Assembly: GCA_900554695.1 (NCBI GenBank)
Contig: USHV01000010.1
Span: 1-64,000 of the forward strand
Reading direction: 5' to 3'
Source: an uncultured Prevotella sp.
GTDB taxonomy: Bacteria > Bacteroidota > Bacteroidia > Bacteroidales > Bacteroidaceae
Length of the DNA: 64,000 bases
Shown: piece after piece, positions 45,429-54,626 of the stretch
Layout: each line of letters opens with the position of its first letter
Position numbering within the stretch: position 1 is the first letter of the stretch
Program-made: the position numbers and the translations under genes
The notes under the pieces: generated by a model
The model's input: the letters and a program-made list of their open reading frames with translations, nothing else
Database searches by the model: none
Told to the model about the DNA's origin: nothing

Positions 45429-46355
45429 TCAGAGTCCCCACGCCTTGAGCGCAATCTTGCTTTCAACCTCTTTTTCTGTCTTGTCGGGAAGGTTACAGAA
45501 GAAGTCTATACCTGTCTTCTTTTCCAACTCGTCTATTGTTATGGCATAGTCGGCGAGGTTATCATACGTCTTCCACTCGTTTTTTTGCTCTGCCCAGAAT
45601 GCTATTGCGCGGTAGCCCTGGCTGTTCTTCAGGAGGCACGCCATGAAGAAATATTTGGGAACAATCAGTTTTCCCTGTATTCTCGTGATGATGTTGCTTT
45701 CGCTGTCTATCGTTCCTCCCTTGCAGACGTAGAGCGTATCGGTGGTGGCGTTGGGCGACCAGCTTCTTACTTTATTTTCCATTCTCACCCATAGGCCTTC
45801 GCCCTGGTCGTTCCCTTTGTTACTATAACCATTAAATTTGCGGTATTGAGGCTGCATGTTGGTGAGATAGAACGTCTGTTCGTTGGCCTTGTATGAATAT
45901 TTGCGGTCGGCATTCGGACAGATATGACCGTGGTCGAAGCCCGAGCCGTAGAAGTAGTCTTTGTCCAGATATTGAGAGCTTGAGAGTTTCGGGTCGAACA
46001 GGTAACCGTCAACCACGCGGCTGTAGTTGCCGGTGTAGCCGCGGTGCATCTGGTAGCACGACCATCGTTGAGCTTTTTTGTCACAGTCCCATTCCACGCA
46101 ATAGTTCACCTCGTCGCGGTCGTACTGCTTGTCGCCTGTCGTTCTGTTTACGAGCACAATGCTGTTGCCGCCTTTCAGTTTCGGGAACTCGAGTCTGGCA
46201 ACTGCCGCGTCTGTTGTCACGAGATTTCTGTTTGTGTTGACATCTTCGGCCGTTGTGCCGCTTCCGTCGCCACCGTTGCTGTCGTCGCCGCTGCTGCATG
46301 AATAGAGCGCGAATACGAGCGTTAGCAGATAAATGAGATATTTCAGCTGCTTCAT
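45429..46355 (-). CDS. DNA/RNA non-specific endonuclease (NUC1 type) lipoprotein
   Basis: A 308-residue exported nuclease. I start it at 46355 because MKQLKYLIYLLTLVFALYSC is a proper lipoprotein signal (Cys20); an in-frame extension adds 31 residues with no role. A Gly/Asp/Ser linker is followed by the beta-beta-alpha-metal nuclease domain. Its key motif reads GFDHGHICPNADR near residue 140, where the classic form is DRGH: the general-base His is kept but Arg is replaced by His. The metal-ligand Asn lies in FYLTNMQPQ. It should digest DNA or RNA outside the inner membrane. See the locus at 46831-55253. Confidence 0.87.
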   Translation of the reverse strand: MKQLKYLIYLLTLVFALYSCSSGDDSNGGDGSGTTAEDVNTNRNLVTTDAAVARLEFPKLKGGNSIVLVNRTTGDKQYDRDEVNYCVEWDCDKKAQRWSCYQMHRGYTGNYSRVVDGYLFDPKLSSSQYLDKDYFYGSGFDHGHICPNADRKYSYKANEQTFYLTNMQPQYRKFNGYSNKGNDQGEGLWVRMENKVRSWSPNATTDTLYVCKGGTIDSESNIITRIQGKLIVPKYFFMACLLKNSQGYRAIAFWAEQKNEWKTYDNLADYAITIDELEKKTGIDFFCNLPDKTEKEVESKIALKAWGL

Positions 46356-46409
46356 AAGTTTGTATTTATGGGATGAGATAATTGTTTTCCTGAAACAAGA
46401 AGAATAAAA

Positions 46410-46452
46410 AAAGTGTATTCCTGCGCATATGCAACTACGCATGAACACACTT
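46410..46452 (-). terminator. Terminator after L31 gene
   Basis: AAAGTGTGTTC...GAATACACTTT stem, with an inner TGCG/CGCA pairing, followed on the minus strand by TTTTTTA. It lies between rpmE2 and the nuclease gene. Confidence 0.7.
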
Positions 46453-46483
46453 TCCGTATATTCTTAAATATAAAATGATATAT

Positions 46484-46735
46484 TTATTTACGTGTCTTAC
46501 CGTAACGGCTCATGAACTTATCCACACGACCGGCAGAGTCAACGAGCTTGTTCTTGCCAGTGTAGAACGGATGTGAAGAACTGGAAATTTCGACTTTTAC
46601 TACCGGATAAGTCTCACCTTCAAATTCTACTGTCTCTGTAGTCTTGCATGTAGAACGTGTAAGGAACATATCGCCGTTGGACATATCCTTGAATACGACG
46701 GGGCGATAGTTTTCTGGATGAATACCTTTTTTCAT
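46484..46735 (-). CDS. rpmE2: Ribosomal protein L31 type B
   Basis: An 83-residue 50S protein. MKKGIHPENYRPVVFKD and SSSHPFYTGK are family blocks, ending in KFMSRYGK. The CxxC zinc motif of type A L31 is absent, marking the zinc-independent type B form. It has its own consensus promoter (46783-46813) and terminator, so it is an independent unit placed between two envelope genes. Confidence 0.96.
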   Translation of the reverse strand: MKKGIHPENYRPVVFKDMSNGDMFLTRSTCKTTETVEFEGETYPVVKVEISSSSHPFYTGKNKLVDSAGRVDKFMSRYGKTRK

Positions 46736-46782
46736 TTTAGTTTAAATATAATTGTTAGAATATAATATCACGTAACAGGCTG

Positions 46783-46813
46783 CAAAATTACGAATAATTC
46801 TGCAGCCTGCCAA
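46783..46813 (-). promoter_or_regulatory. rpmE2 promoter
   Basis: On the minus strand TTG (46811-46813), 20 bases, TAATTTTG (46783-46790); about 48 bases before the L31 start. Confidence 0.75.
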
Positions 46814-46830
46814 ATATTTATGCGATTTTG

Positions 46831-48486
46831 TTATTTAATGATAGTGGTTTCACCTGTTGTAAGAGTGAAATCATCTATAAGTAAGTCGCCGCCCGGGTTC
46901 TTTGAGTTCATTATAAGTACACAGTATGTACCGTCTGTATCAATTGTGAATGTGTGGGTAACTTCAATCCATTCTGTATTTGACAGATTGTTTGAATATT
47001 CTCCGTACTTGTAAGAACCTACTTTTCCGTCAGTTACCTGAACATATCCAGGGCAGAGGGATGCGCCGGCAGCGGTAGCAGCCTTAGCATAGAATCTCAT
47101 AGTGTATTCGCCTGCTTTGAGTTCCATTTCCTTATAAGAAATGCGCTTGTTGGATTTAGAATCACCTTTTACCAGAACTGCATAACTGCCGCTGTGCTTG
47201 TCTGTGCTCATGGAAAGAGTTGCATTGCCTGCAGTAGATGTTGTTGACCAGTTGTTTGGAAGTCCTTCAACCCAAGCCTCAAAATCTCCGTTCGGTTTTG
47301 TGAGGTCGCCGATGTTGCCGCTAGGAAGGTCTTCAACAGAACCTGCTTTTACGGACAGACTCTTCACTTCCCATGTTGATGATTGTGTATCGTCGCAAGT
47401 ATGACGGAGAGCTATGACAACTTTGCTGCCCATGAATTCTGCAGGAATGTTTACTTTCTTCTCTTTGAATGTGAAGCTTGAACCCATGCCGTCAGTGTTG
47501 TATTCTATTGTCTGCCAAGTTGCGGTTTTTACATCTCCTGTATAGTTCTTGCTGATTACGATAGAGTTGTTAGCATTGATGTCACCTTTTTCGTAGTTGA
47601 TGGCATGGTTGATTGTGATGTATGCCTCTGTTGCTTTAGTGAAATCAATTTCCGGAGATACGAGGAATGTTACACCTGCCTGGTTCTCTTTGGTTCCGTC
47701 ACCGTTGAAGTCCTGGAATCCGGTTACCATTGCACTTGAATAGTCATTATACCATTTCAGTGTACCGCTGGCTGATGAAGAAGTGAAATTGCCGAGTGAT
47801 GAAGAGAAATCCTGGTCGATGAAAGTACCTTCTGGCAGTTCGCCTTCACCGCCACCTTCTTCTTCAACCTTGCCGACCTGTACTTTCAGACTCTTAACCT
47901 CCCATGTAGAAGATGATGATTCGTTACATGTGTGACGCAGTGCTATGACAACTTTGCCGCCCATATATTCAGACGGAATGTTCACGCTCTTCTCAGTGAA
48001 TGTGAAACCTGTGTTGAGGCCTTCCGTATTATAGTTCAGAACCTGCCATGTAGCGGTTGTTACATCGCCTGCGTAGTCCTTGCTTATGACGATGGAGTTG
48101 TTTGTGTTGATGTCACCTCTTTCGTAGTTCAACGCGTGGTTGATGGTGATATAAGCTTCTGTTACTTCTGTAAGATCGATTTCCGGACCAACGAGGAATG
48201 TCACACCGGCCTGATTCTCCTTTGTGCCGTCGCCGTCGAAGTCCTGGAATCCGGTAACCATTGCGCTCGAGTAGTCGTTATACCAGTTCAGGTTTCCGCT
48301 CGCAGCTTTTGATGTGAAGTCGCCGAGCGATGATGTGAAGCTCTGGTCGAGCAGTACGCCTTCCGGCAGTTCCTGACCTCCACCGTTGTTGTTCGGGTCG
48401 TCGTACGGTGCCGGTACGTCTTCGCAACTTGTGAATGTGAATGCCGCCATTGTAAGAGCAAACACAGAATATAATATCTTTTTCAT
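46831..48486 (-). CDS. Lipoprotein with duplicated choice-of-anchor-J-like modules
   Basis: A 551-residue surface or periplasmic lipoprotein (lipobox FTFTSCED, Cys21). Two modules of about 170 residues (about 40-208 and 218-385) are strongly alike; each starts with LPEG...DQ.F.SSLG.FTS and carries DYSSAMVTGFQDF and VVIALRHTC. They look like beta-sandwich choice-of-anchor-J or DUF5017-like domains. A third, different beta domain (about 393-551, starting NGDFEAWVEGLPNNW) resembles carbohydrate-binding modules. It is the last gene of the TonB-receptor operon. The ligand is unknown. Confidence 0.8.
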   Translation of the reverse strand: MKKILYSVFALTMAAFTFTSCEDVPAPYDDPNNNGGGQELPEGVLLDQSFTSSLGDFTSKAASGNLNWYNDYSSAMVTGFQDFDGDGTKENQAGVTFLVGPEIDLTEVTEAYITINHALNYERGDINTNNSIVISKDYAGDVTTATWQVLNYNTEGLNTGFTFTEKSVNIPSEYMGGKVVIALRHTCNESSSSTWEVKSLKVQVGKVEEEGGGEGELPEGTFIDQDFSSSLGNFTSSSASGTLKWYNDYSSAMVTGFQDFNGDGTKENQAGVTFLVSPEIDFTKATEAYITINHAINYEKGDINANNSIVISKNYTGDVKTATWQTIEYNTDGMGSSFTFKEKKVNIPAEFMGSKVVIALRHTCDDTQSSTWEVKSLSVKAGSVEDLPSGNIGDLTKPNGDFEAWVEGLPNNWSTTSTAGNATLSMSTDKHSGSYAVLVKGDSKSNKRISYKEMELKAGEYTMRFYAKAATAAGASLCPGYVQVTDGKVGSYKYGEYSNNLSNTEWIEVTHTFTIDTDGTYCVLIMNSKNPGGDLLIDDFTLTTGETTIIK

Positions 48487-48524
48487 AATGTTTTCTTTTT
48501 ATTGTTATTGTATTTTTGTTCTTA

Positions 48525-49370
48525 TTATTTTACTTCCTCGACGTCGTCAATCGAGCGGATGATTATCTCCCATGAGTCGTTGTAGCGCTTGAATATACCG
48601 GTTATGTTGCATTTGCCCTGCGGTACGGTGCGTCCGGCGAAGTCGCTGTATGGCGATGTGTATATCATGACGCTGCTTGGCTGCTCGTTGAAGTTGAGAC
48701 TTATGGACTGGGTTCCGTTAGGATCGGAGAATGTCGTGCTTGATGATGCGCCCTTTATGGATACATTCTTTATCACACCGAGTTTTCCGCTGTCCTTGTC
48801 GAAGGTCCAAGTGGTCTTTGCGTCGCCGTCGGCGAACACCTCAGGTTCGAGTACTTTGTAGTTGCCTGTAATCTTGAAGTGGTCTTGCCAGAGGAATCTG
48901 TTCATTCGGCTTACGTAAGTATTGCCGTTCTTGTTGGTATAGAGCGTTCCTATTTCGGCCTGTTTGCCGTAGTTGCCCACGTAGAGTCCGTTCAGTTCAA
49001 CGAGTATCTCTGTTCCTACAGGCAGGTATCCGTTGATTCCGCCCTGAGCTATTGCGATGATGATGGCGCCGGTCTCGTCCTGCACGGCAATCTCGTTGTA
49101 GATGTTGCCCTGTATGTCGTTGCCGGTGACATATCCCTTTATCTGCATAGGTTTGGTCACCTGTTCGTATGAGTAGGACGTGTTGATCTTGTCCTTATAC
49201 ATCTCTCTCACTTCGGCGATGGTCTTCAGATTGGTCTCCTCAATGGAGTTGTTGCCGTAGGGAATGGTAGATCCGTTGGGGTCTTCCCAATCATCATCCA
49301 TGCATGACGTAAGAGTCATTCCGCAGAAGAGTGCGAGCATTATGACTTTCAGATATTTCATATTTTTCAT
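48525..49370 (-). CDS. DUF5689-domain lipoprotein
   Basis: A 281-residue exported lipoprotein; the signal ends at LTSCMDD. The N-terminal half (about 45-150, with TIAEVREMYKDK, KGYVTGNDIQGNIYNEIAVQDE and GTEILVELNGLYVG in separate pieces) matches the DUF5689 OB-fold-like pattern, often seen with extracellular nucleases in Bacteroidota. The C-terminal half is a second beta domain ending in IIIRSIDDVEEVK. It lies 12 bases after the TonB receptor gene and 38 before the duplicated-module lipoprotein, so the three form an operon. Confidence 0.82.
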   Translation of the reverse strand: MKNMKYLKVIMLALFCGMTLTSCMDDDWEDPNGSTIPYGNNSIEETNLKTIAEVREMYKDKINTSYSYEQVTKPMQIKGYVTGNDIQGNIYNEIAVQDETGAIIIAIAQGGINGYLPVGTEILVELNGLYVGNYGKQAEIGTLYTNKNGNTYVSRMNRFLWQDHFKITGNYKVLEPEVFADGDAKTTWTFDKDSGKLGVIKNVSIKGASSSTTFSDPNGTQSISLNFNEQPSSVMIYTSPYSDFAGRTVPQGKCNITGIFKRYNDSWEIIIRSIDDVEEVK

Positions 49371-49382
49371 AATTGTCGTCTT

Positions 49383-51932
49383 TTAGAATTTGTAAGTGAT
49401 GTTCAGCATTCCGTTTGTACCGTAAGCATAGAACTTCATCGGGTTTCTTGAGAAACGGTATGCTCTGATGTTGCCGGAGTTGGTGTAGTCGCTGCGGCTC
49501 TGTTCGTAACCACCTGTGCAGATGTTCTGGTTGTTGAGTATGTTGGTCACCATGAGGTTGATTGACAGAGAACCGTGCTTGAGATAGATGCTGCGTCCTA
49601 TTGAACCGTCAAGCATGAATCCGCCTTTGCCTTTAGCCTGCTCGAGTGCCGACGGCATTACGTTGCCGTTGTTGTCGAACACGTTGCCTGTTGCGTTCTG
49701 ACGTGCGTTGAGTGTGCTTTCGTAGCGGTAGCACGGAGAGTATGACAGGTATATGCGGTCGTAGTAGTTGCAGTTGAGGTCGATGTACCAACCGCCGCTG
49801 TGGTAGCTCAGTCCGAGGCTTGCTGCTGTGAGCGGTGTGCCTGAGTCGCGCATGTCCTTGTTATAGACGGTCTCGTCTGTGTATGTGGCCTTGGTAGAGT
49901 TCATGTAGCGTACGTGAGCGTTGTTGATGATTTTGGCATCGTTTATTGTTCCGATGAGGTTGATGTCGAATGCGCTTGTCACCTTGAATCTCAGTCCTGC
50001 TTCAACTCCGTAGTATTCTTTCTTCATGTCGGTGAGTGACACGTATGAGAAAGAGTTGATATCGTCGAAGTAGTAGTTCTGCCAGTCGGTCACGTTGGTG
50101 AGATAGCTGTAGTAAGCGTTGATGTTGGCATGGAGCCATGAGTTTTCGAGCTGGTAGCCGAGTTCTGTGCTGAATACGTGTTCGTTCTTGAGGTTGAGCA
50201 CGAAGTCGTTGTTGATTTCAGGTGATGCGAATGCCGTTCTTGCCTGTGGTGCGCGGTGCTCATAGCCTATACCGAAGGTGATGGTGTTGCCGCGTCCGAG
50301 GTTGAGGTTCGAACCGAACTTCACTCCTCCGTCGAGGAACTGTGCGGTCTTGCTCTTGCCGTATGAGTTGTTTGCGGCCATACCGTTGCGCATCTTACCG
50401 TCGCGCTGCATTGATGTGTATCCTATCTTTGCGGCAACAGTGTAGTGCAGCGGTCCGAAGTTCTCGCTGTAACTTGTCCAAAGCTTGCCGTTGTTCACGA
50501 GCAGATCGTAGTCGTATCCGAAGCGGTCGCCTACCTTAACGAGGGCGTCGCGGTGGTTCAGGTCGTACTGTATCTCGTCGGCATCGCGTCCGTATGTTCC
50601 CAAAGCGTAGGTATTGATGTTGTGATAGATGGTAGCTCCGAGCATATCCTCCATGGTCTGGTAGTGCATGCCTTTGTTTGTGGCGGCTATGATACCCAGG
50701 TTCCATGTCTTGTCTTTGTCTATCTGTTTGTTGAGGGTTGATGCAAGAGTCACGGTCAGAGCGTCGTTGTGCTTGGCCTGTATGTAGTACATTGCGTCGT
50801 TGCCCTGTGCCGAAACCTGTGAGTTAGAGTAGTACAGACGATCCCAGTTTATCTGTCTGTTTGCCTTGGAAGCGGTCCAGAACTGATAAGCCATGTTCCA
50901 GTCGGCAAGGTTCTGTTCCGTGCGGTTGTTGAAGTCTGTCTCGTCCCAGACATCATAATAGCTGCTCGGCATGTTCTTCCAGTAGTTCGGGTGTGGGTTG
51001 TCAGCATTGTTATAGTTGAGCTTGGTGCTCTTATACATGCTGTATTTTCCCATGAGCGACGTCGTGAGTTTCGACTTGTCGTCTATGTTCCAGTCCCAAG
51101 TGAGCAGGGCTGTCGGCGCAAAGTCGTTCACGATACGCGAGTTGCGCTTCTTGCCGTTCTGGTATCCCCAGTACGGGTTGTAGTATCTGTCGTTTGCCAA
51201 CCAGTACATTTCGTCAGTACCGGCACCCTGTGATGCGCGCTCTGTCGGGTTGCCCCATGTAGAGAGCGACAGCGAATGGCGTCCGTCGCCGAACACCTTC
51301 TGAATGCCGAGGAAGTAAGAAAGCGAGTTGTAGAACGTGCCTTCCACATATCCTTCGTTGGCCCAGCGGTAGGTGACGTTGCCCGAGAAGGCCCATCCCT
51401 TGTCGCTCAGTCCGGTATTGAATGTGTACATACCGCGCAGAGTATAGCTGCGGTTTGCGCCGCTGAGTGTTATTCTGTGTCCGGTAGGCATGTTTGCCGG
51501 TCTGAAGTTATAGTTGTTTGCGCCGCCCATGCCCGGCATCGCGAAGTTGTTGCTTTCAAACGGTAGCGATGATTCCATGTTGCGAGTCTGCTGGTTAAGA
51601 CCTCCGACGAGAGAGTAGCGGAACTGTCCGCTTTCCATGTCGTTCATCGGTACACCGTTGATATAGACATCGTTGAATTTCTGATCGAAAGCGCGATAGC
51701 GGAAGCGTACGGGAGAGAAGAGGTATCCCACTTCGCTTGCATAGATGTTGGTGTTAGAGTTGACGATTGTCACGTTCTGCGACATGTCGTCATCTTCGCC
51801 CAACTGCGCTTCTGTGAATGTGAATGCCGTTTCGCTTAGCGCTGCGGACTTTAGCCCGATGGAGTCTTGCTGTGCATGTGCCAAAGACGAGCAACAAAGG
51901 GCTATCACTGCTAATTTGAGCTTCTTTTGCAT
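49383..51932 (-). CDS. TonB-dependent receptor-like outer-membrane protein
   Basis: An 849-residue outer-membrane protein. I start it at 51932, giving signal peptide MQKKLKLAVIALCCSSLAHA; an upstream in-frame ATG adds 11 residues. A short plug-like region (about 60-170, with VYINGVPMNDMESGQFRYSLVGG in pieces VYINGVPMND and GQFRYSLVGG) leads to a barrel rich in aromatic strands, ending in GMLNITYKF with terminal Phe. The usual N-terminal CarboxypepD-like domain and a clear TonB box are lacking. No SusD gene is present. It heads an operon with DUF5689 and duplicated-module lipoproteins, so it probably imports what they bind. Confidence 0.85.
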   Translation of the reverse strand: MQKKLKLAVIALCCSSLAHAQQDSIGLKSAALSETAFTFTEAQLGEDDDMSQNVTIVNSNTNIYASEVGYLFSPVRFRYRAFDQKFNDVYINGVPMNDMESGQFRYSLVGGLNQQTRNMESSLPFESNNFAMPGMGGANNYNFRPANMPTGHRITLSGANRSYTLRGMYTFNTGLSDKGWAFSGNVTYRWANEGYVEGTFYNSLSYFLGIQKVFGDGRHSLSLSTWGNPTERASQGAGTDEMYWLANDRYYNPYWGYQNGKKRNSRIVNDFAPTALLTWDWNIDDKSKLTTSLMGKYSMYKSTKLNYNNADNPHPNYWKNMPSSYYDVWDETDFNNRTEQNLADWNMAYQFWTASKANRQINWDRLYYSNSQVSAQGNDAMYYIQAKHNDALTVTLASTLNKQIDKDKTWNLGIIAATNKGMHYQTMEDMLGATIYHNINTYALGTYGRDADEIQYDLNHRDALVKVGDRFGYDYDLLVNNGKLWTSYSENFGPLHYTVAAKIGYTSMQRDGKMRNGMAANNSYGKSKTAQFLDGGVKFGSNLNLGRGNTITFGIGYEHRAPQARTAFASPEINNDFVLNLKNEHVFSTELGYQLENSWLHANINAYYSYLTNVTDWQNYYFDDINSFSYVSLTDMKKEYYGVEAGLRFKVTSAFDINLIGTINDAKIINNAHVRYMNSTKATYTDETVYNKDMRDSGTPLTAASLGLSYHSGGWYIDLNCNYYDRIYLSYSPCYRYESTLNARQNATGNVFDNNGNVMPSALEQAKGKGGFMLDGSIGRSIYLKHGSLSINLMVTNILNNQNICTGGYEQSRSDYTNSGNIRAYRFSRNPMKFYAYGTNGMLNITYKF

Positions 51933-52354
51933 GTGTATGAAAATTATGATTTGTTTATGGTGCAAAGTAAGGAAATAATTTTTAAAGACAAAAGCTTTTT
52001 TGATTAAATTTTCGTGAATTATGCGTTTTACGAAAGACTGTTTACGCTTTCGGAATAAATGTGGCTGTTATGAGAATATTGAAGGCTGCAAATGCCTTTG
52101 ATTATGGAGTTTATGCTTTTCTGGAATAATTGAGACGGGTGGCAGAAAAGTGGACGTGTGGGGTGGTGTTGTGTGGTTTTGGATATGCGGGAAAGTGCTT
52201 TTCGGGTGCGTTATGGTGCTTATATGTTTAACATTGTTAACATTAATACGCTCCGTTTTTTAACATTTCATTTCCCGGAAATCTGTGTGATGCAACCCGT
52301 TAAAAACCATTTTTCATCATGCTTCAGACCTATTTTCCGACCGGTTTTTTCTCC
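51933..52354. other. Intergenic stretch upstream of receptor operon
   Basis: On the minus strand TTACTTTG (51963-51970) with TTG about 18 bases upstream is a near-consensus promoter for the receptor. The remainder has no gene I can support. Confidence 0.45.
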
Positions 52355-52620
52355 GGTGTGTTGCGATATGGGCTTTTTCGTGTTGCGATAAAGCCCATTT
52401 CAGGGCCTGATAAAGCCTATTTCATGTGGTGAAAAAGCCTATTTCGCACCTCAATAAGGCCTATTTCGCAAACTCACGGATGAGGCATGAAAATGCCGGA
52501 TTGCTATAATGTTCTGATATTCAGTGTATTAATGAATATGCGTAATTTTCGCTGTTTTTCGACCTTTGGGTGTCATTGATTGGAAAAACGCGAATTTTCG
52601 GAGGCTAAAATGTTAAAAAA
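52355..52620 (+). repeat. Divergent relative of the structured repeat (copy F)
   Basis: It has ATGGGCTTT/AAAGCCCAT inverted words, several AAAGCCTATTTC and AAAGCCCATTTC units, then a TTCTGATATTCAGTGTATTAATGAAT block like the GTTGATATTCAATATCTTATGAA block of copies A-E. A GCG...AATTTTCGC-type pairing follows where stem IV would be. The first block and the CGGGGTAG tail are missing. I read it as an old or partial member. Confidence 0.5.
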
Positions 52621-52877
52621 CGCACTGCGGATAGCGTTTATAATTATGTATGATGAATTATAAATCCCTGGTGTCATGATCTCCGTTCAGGGCCTATTAA
52701 CGCCTCACTGTACTGCGCAGATATAAAATTAATGTGCCATTGTGATTAAATTTCCATGAAATATACAGATTATTCAAATTTATTACCGATATTTGCAAAA
52801 TATCACGCATGTGTGGCCGGAGAGCCTTTACGTGGCGTCGATAGATCCGTATGAGAATAATATTTTGTAAAAAGGAT

Positions 52878-53930
52878 ATGAAACGATTGAATTTTTTGCT
52901 TTTGGCGTTGCTGTGGCTTTCGATTACCATCGGAGCATCGGCACAGAAGAAGTATTCGGCTTATGCCGTGGGCTTCTACAATCAGGAGAATTTGTTTGAC
53001 ACATGTCATGACGAAGGCAAGAACGACTACGAGTTTCTGCCCTCCGGCTCTTACCATTGGAACGGGCTGAAATACTCACACAAGTTGCGCAACATGGCGC
53101 GCGCACTTGCCGACATGGGCACCGACGTGCTGCCGGGTGTGGGATGCGCCGTGATAGGTGTGAGCGAGGTGGAGAACAACAAGGTGCTCACCGACCTCGT
53201 GGCTCAGAAACCTCTGGCAGAGCGCGGCTACCGTTTCGCTCATGTTGAGGGTCCGGACAAGCGTGGTGTGGATTGTGCGCTGCTCTACAATCCGGCTCTG
53301 TTCACCGTGCGCGACGTCAAGCTGGTACGTTATGTTCCCGAGGGCTCGATGGATAAAGACTATACCACGCGTGGTTTTCTCACCGTCAGCGGTACTCTTG
53401 CCGACGAACATGTTACGATAGTAGTGTGTCACTGGCCAAGCCGTTTCGCCGGTTCGTTCTATCGTGAGGTGGCAGGACGACAGGTGAGAGCGCTCAAAGA
53501 TTCGCTCATGACTGCCGATCCTAAGGGCAAGGTCATCGTGATGGGCGATATGAACGACGACCCGATGAACAAGAGTATGCACGAGATGCTCTCGGCAAAG
53601 GCCGACATCGAGGATGTGGGCGAGGGCGATATGTACAACCCGTGGTATAACATTCTGAAGAAAGAAGGACGCGGCACGCTTATGTATAGCGGTTCGTGGA
53701 ACCTGTTCGACCAGATTGTGCTCACTCCTAACTTCCTCAACAAGAAGGGTAGCAAGGATTTTTCTACTCTGAAGTATTGGAAGAATCAGATATTCTCACG
53801 GCCATATCTTTTCCAGACCGAGGGTAAATATAAAGGACAACCCAAGCGTACGACGGCCGGAGGTATATGGCTCGACGGATATTCAGACCACCTGCCCGTT
53901 GTCGTTTATCTGGTGAAGGAGCAGAAATGA
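52878..53930 (+). CDS. Secreted endonuclease/exonuclease/phosphatase-family protein
   Basis: A 350-residue exported EEP-fold hydrolase. The start at 52878 gives the signal peptide MKRLNFLLLALLWLSITIGA; a start at 52851 adds nine residues. EEP motifs in order: VGFYNQENLFD (Asn), IGVSEVEN (metal Glu), VCHWPSR, VMGDMNDDP (catalytic Asp/Asn) and YSDHLPVVV (catalytic Asp-His). Members cleave DNA, RNA or phosphoesters. It is divergent from the receptor operon and its stop overlaps the glycosylase start (ATGA at 53927). Confidence 0.88.
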   Translation: MKRLNFLLLALLWLSITIGASAQKKYSAYAVGFYNQENLFDTCHDEGKNDYEFLPSGSYHWNGLKYSHKLRNMARALADMGTDVLPGVGCAVIGVSEVENNKVLTDLVAQKPLAERGYRFAHVEGPDKRGVDCALLYNPALFTVRDVKLVRYVPEGSMDKDYTTRGFLTVSGTLADEHVTIVVCHWPSRFAGSFYREVAGRQVRALKDSLMTADPKGKVIVMGDMNDDPMNKSMHEMLSAKADIEDVGEGDMYNPWYNILKKEGRGTLMYSGSWNLFDQIVLTPNFLNKKGSKDFSTLKYWKNQIFSRPYLFQTEGKYKGQPKRTTAGGIWLDGYSDHLPVVVYLVKEQK

Positions 53931-54553
53931 CAGTAAGTGCGACTGACACAGATGCCGCAAGGGCCGGAGACGTTCCCGCTGTGGAGCGTCATCCTTTCGA
54001 ACCTTTCCTGCCGGACGGATGCCGCCTGCTGATGCTGGGCAGCTTCCCTCCGGCAGAGAAGCGTTGGGCCATGCGGTTCTATTATCCTAATTTCACCAAC
54101 GACATGTGGCGCATCTTCGGGCTATGTTTCCATGGCGACAAGATGCGTTTCGTCGATCAGGAACACAAGACGTTCCGCCTTGATGACATAAAAAGCCTGC
54201 TGCGTCTCCGCGGTATCGGACTTTACGACACGGCGAGGGCCGTGCGCCGTCTCAAGAATACGGCGTCAGACAAAGACCTTGAGGTGGTGGAGCCGGTCGA
54301 TCTGAAGGCCATGCTGCGCTCGTTGCCCGAATGTAGGGCTGTGGTGGTGACCGGTCAGAAGGCGTGCGACGTGCTGTCCGGATGTTTCGGAATAAGTCGT
54401 CAGCCTGCCGTGGGCGAATATGTGGACTTCAGTTTTGAGGGACGCGCGCTGAGGCTCTACCGCATGCCGAGCAGTTCGCGCGCCTATCCAATGAAGGTGG
54501 AACGCAAGGCCGAGTATTATAAACCCATGTTCGAACGCGAGACAGGGCTCTGA
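53927..54553 (+). CDS. Uracil-DNA-glycosylase-superfamily protein
   Basis: A 208-residue UDG-fold protein. Motif 1 appears as LLMLGSFPPAEKR, followed by FYYPNFTNDMWRIFG as in the Mug/hypoxanthine-DNA-glycosylase-like branch, and a C-terminal RMPSSSRAYPM segment in place of the usual H-P-S loop. It probably removes a deaminated base, or acts on a related substrate. The ATG at 53927 overlaps the stop of the nuclease gene; in-frame extension further upstream lies inside that gene. Uridine kinase follows 73 bases later. Confidence 0.78.
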   Translation: MTVSATDTDAARAGDVPAVERHPFEPFLPDGCRLLMLGSFPPAEKRWAMRFYYPNFTNDMWRIFGLCFHGDKMRFVDQEHKTFRLDDIKSLLRLRGIGLYDTARAVRRLKNTASDKDLEVVEPVDLKAMLRSLPECRAVVVTGQKACDVLSGCFGISRQPAVGEYVDFSFEGRALRLYRMPSSSRAYPMKVERKAEYYKPMFERETGL

Positions 54554-54626
54554 ACGCATCGGCACATCGCCGTAAACGGGACACGGGTCAGCAACAACCA
54601 TTATCTGAAGATAAAAACTACTGCTT

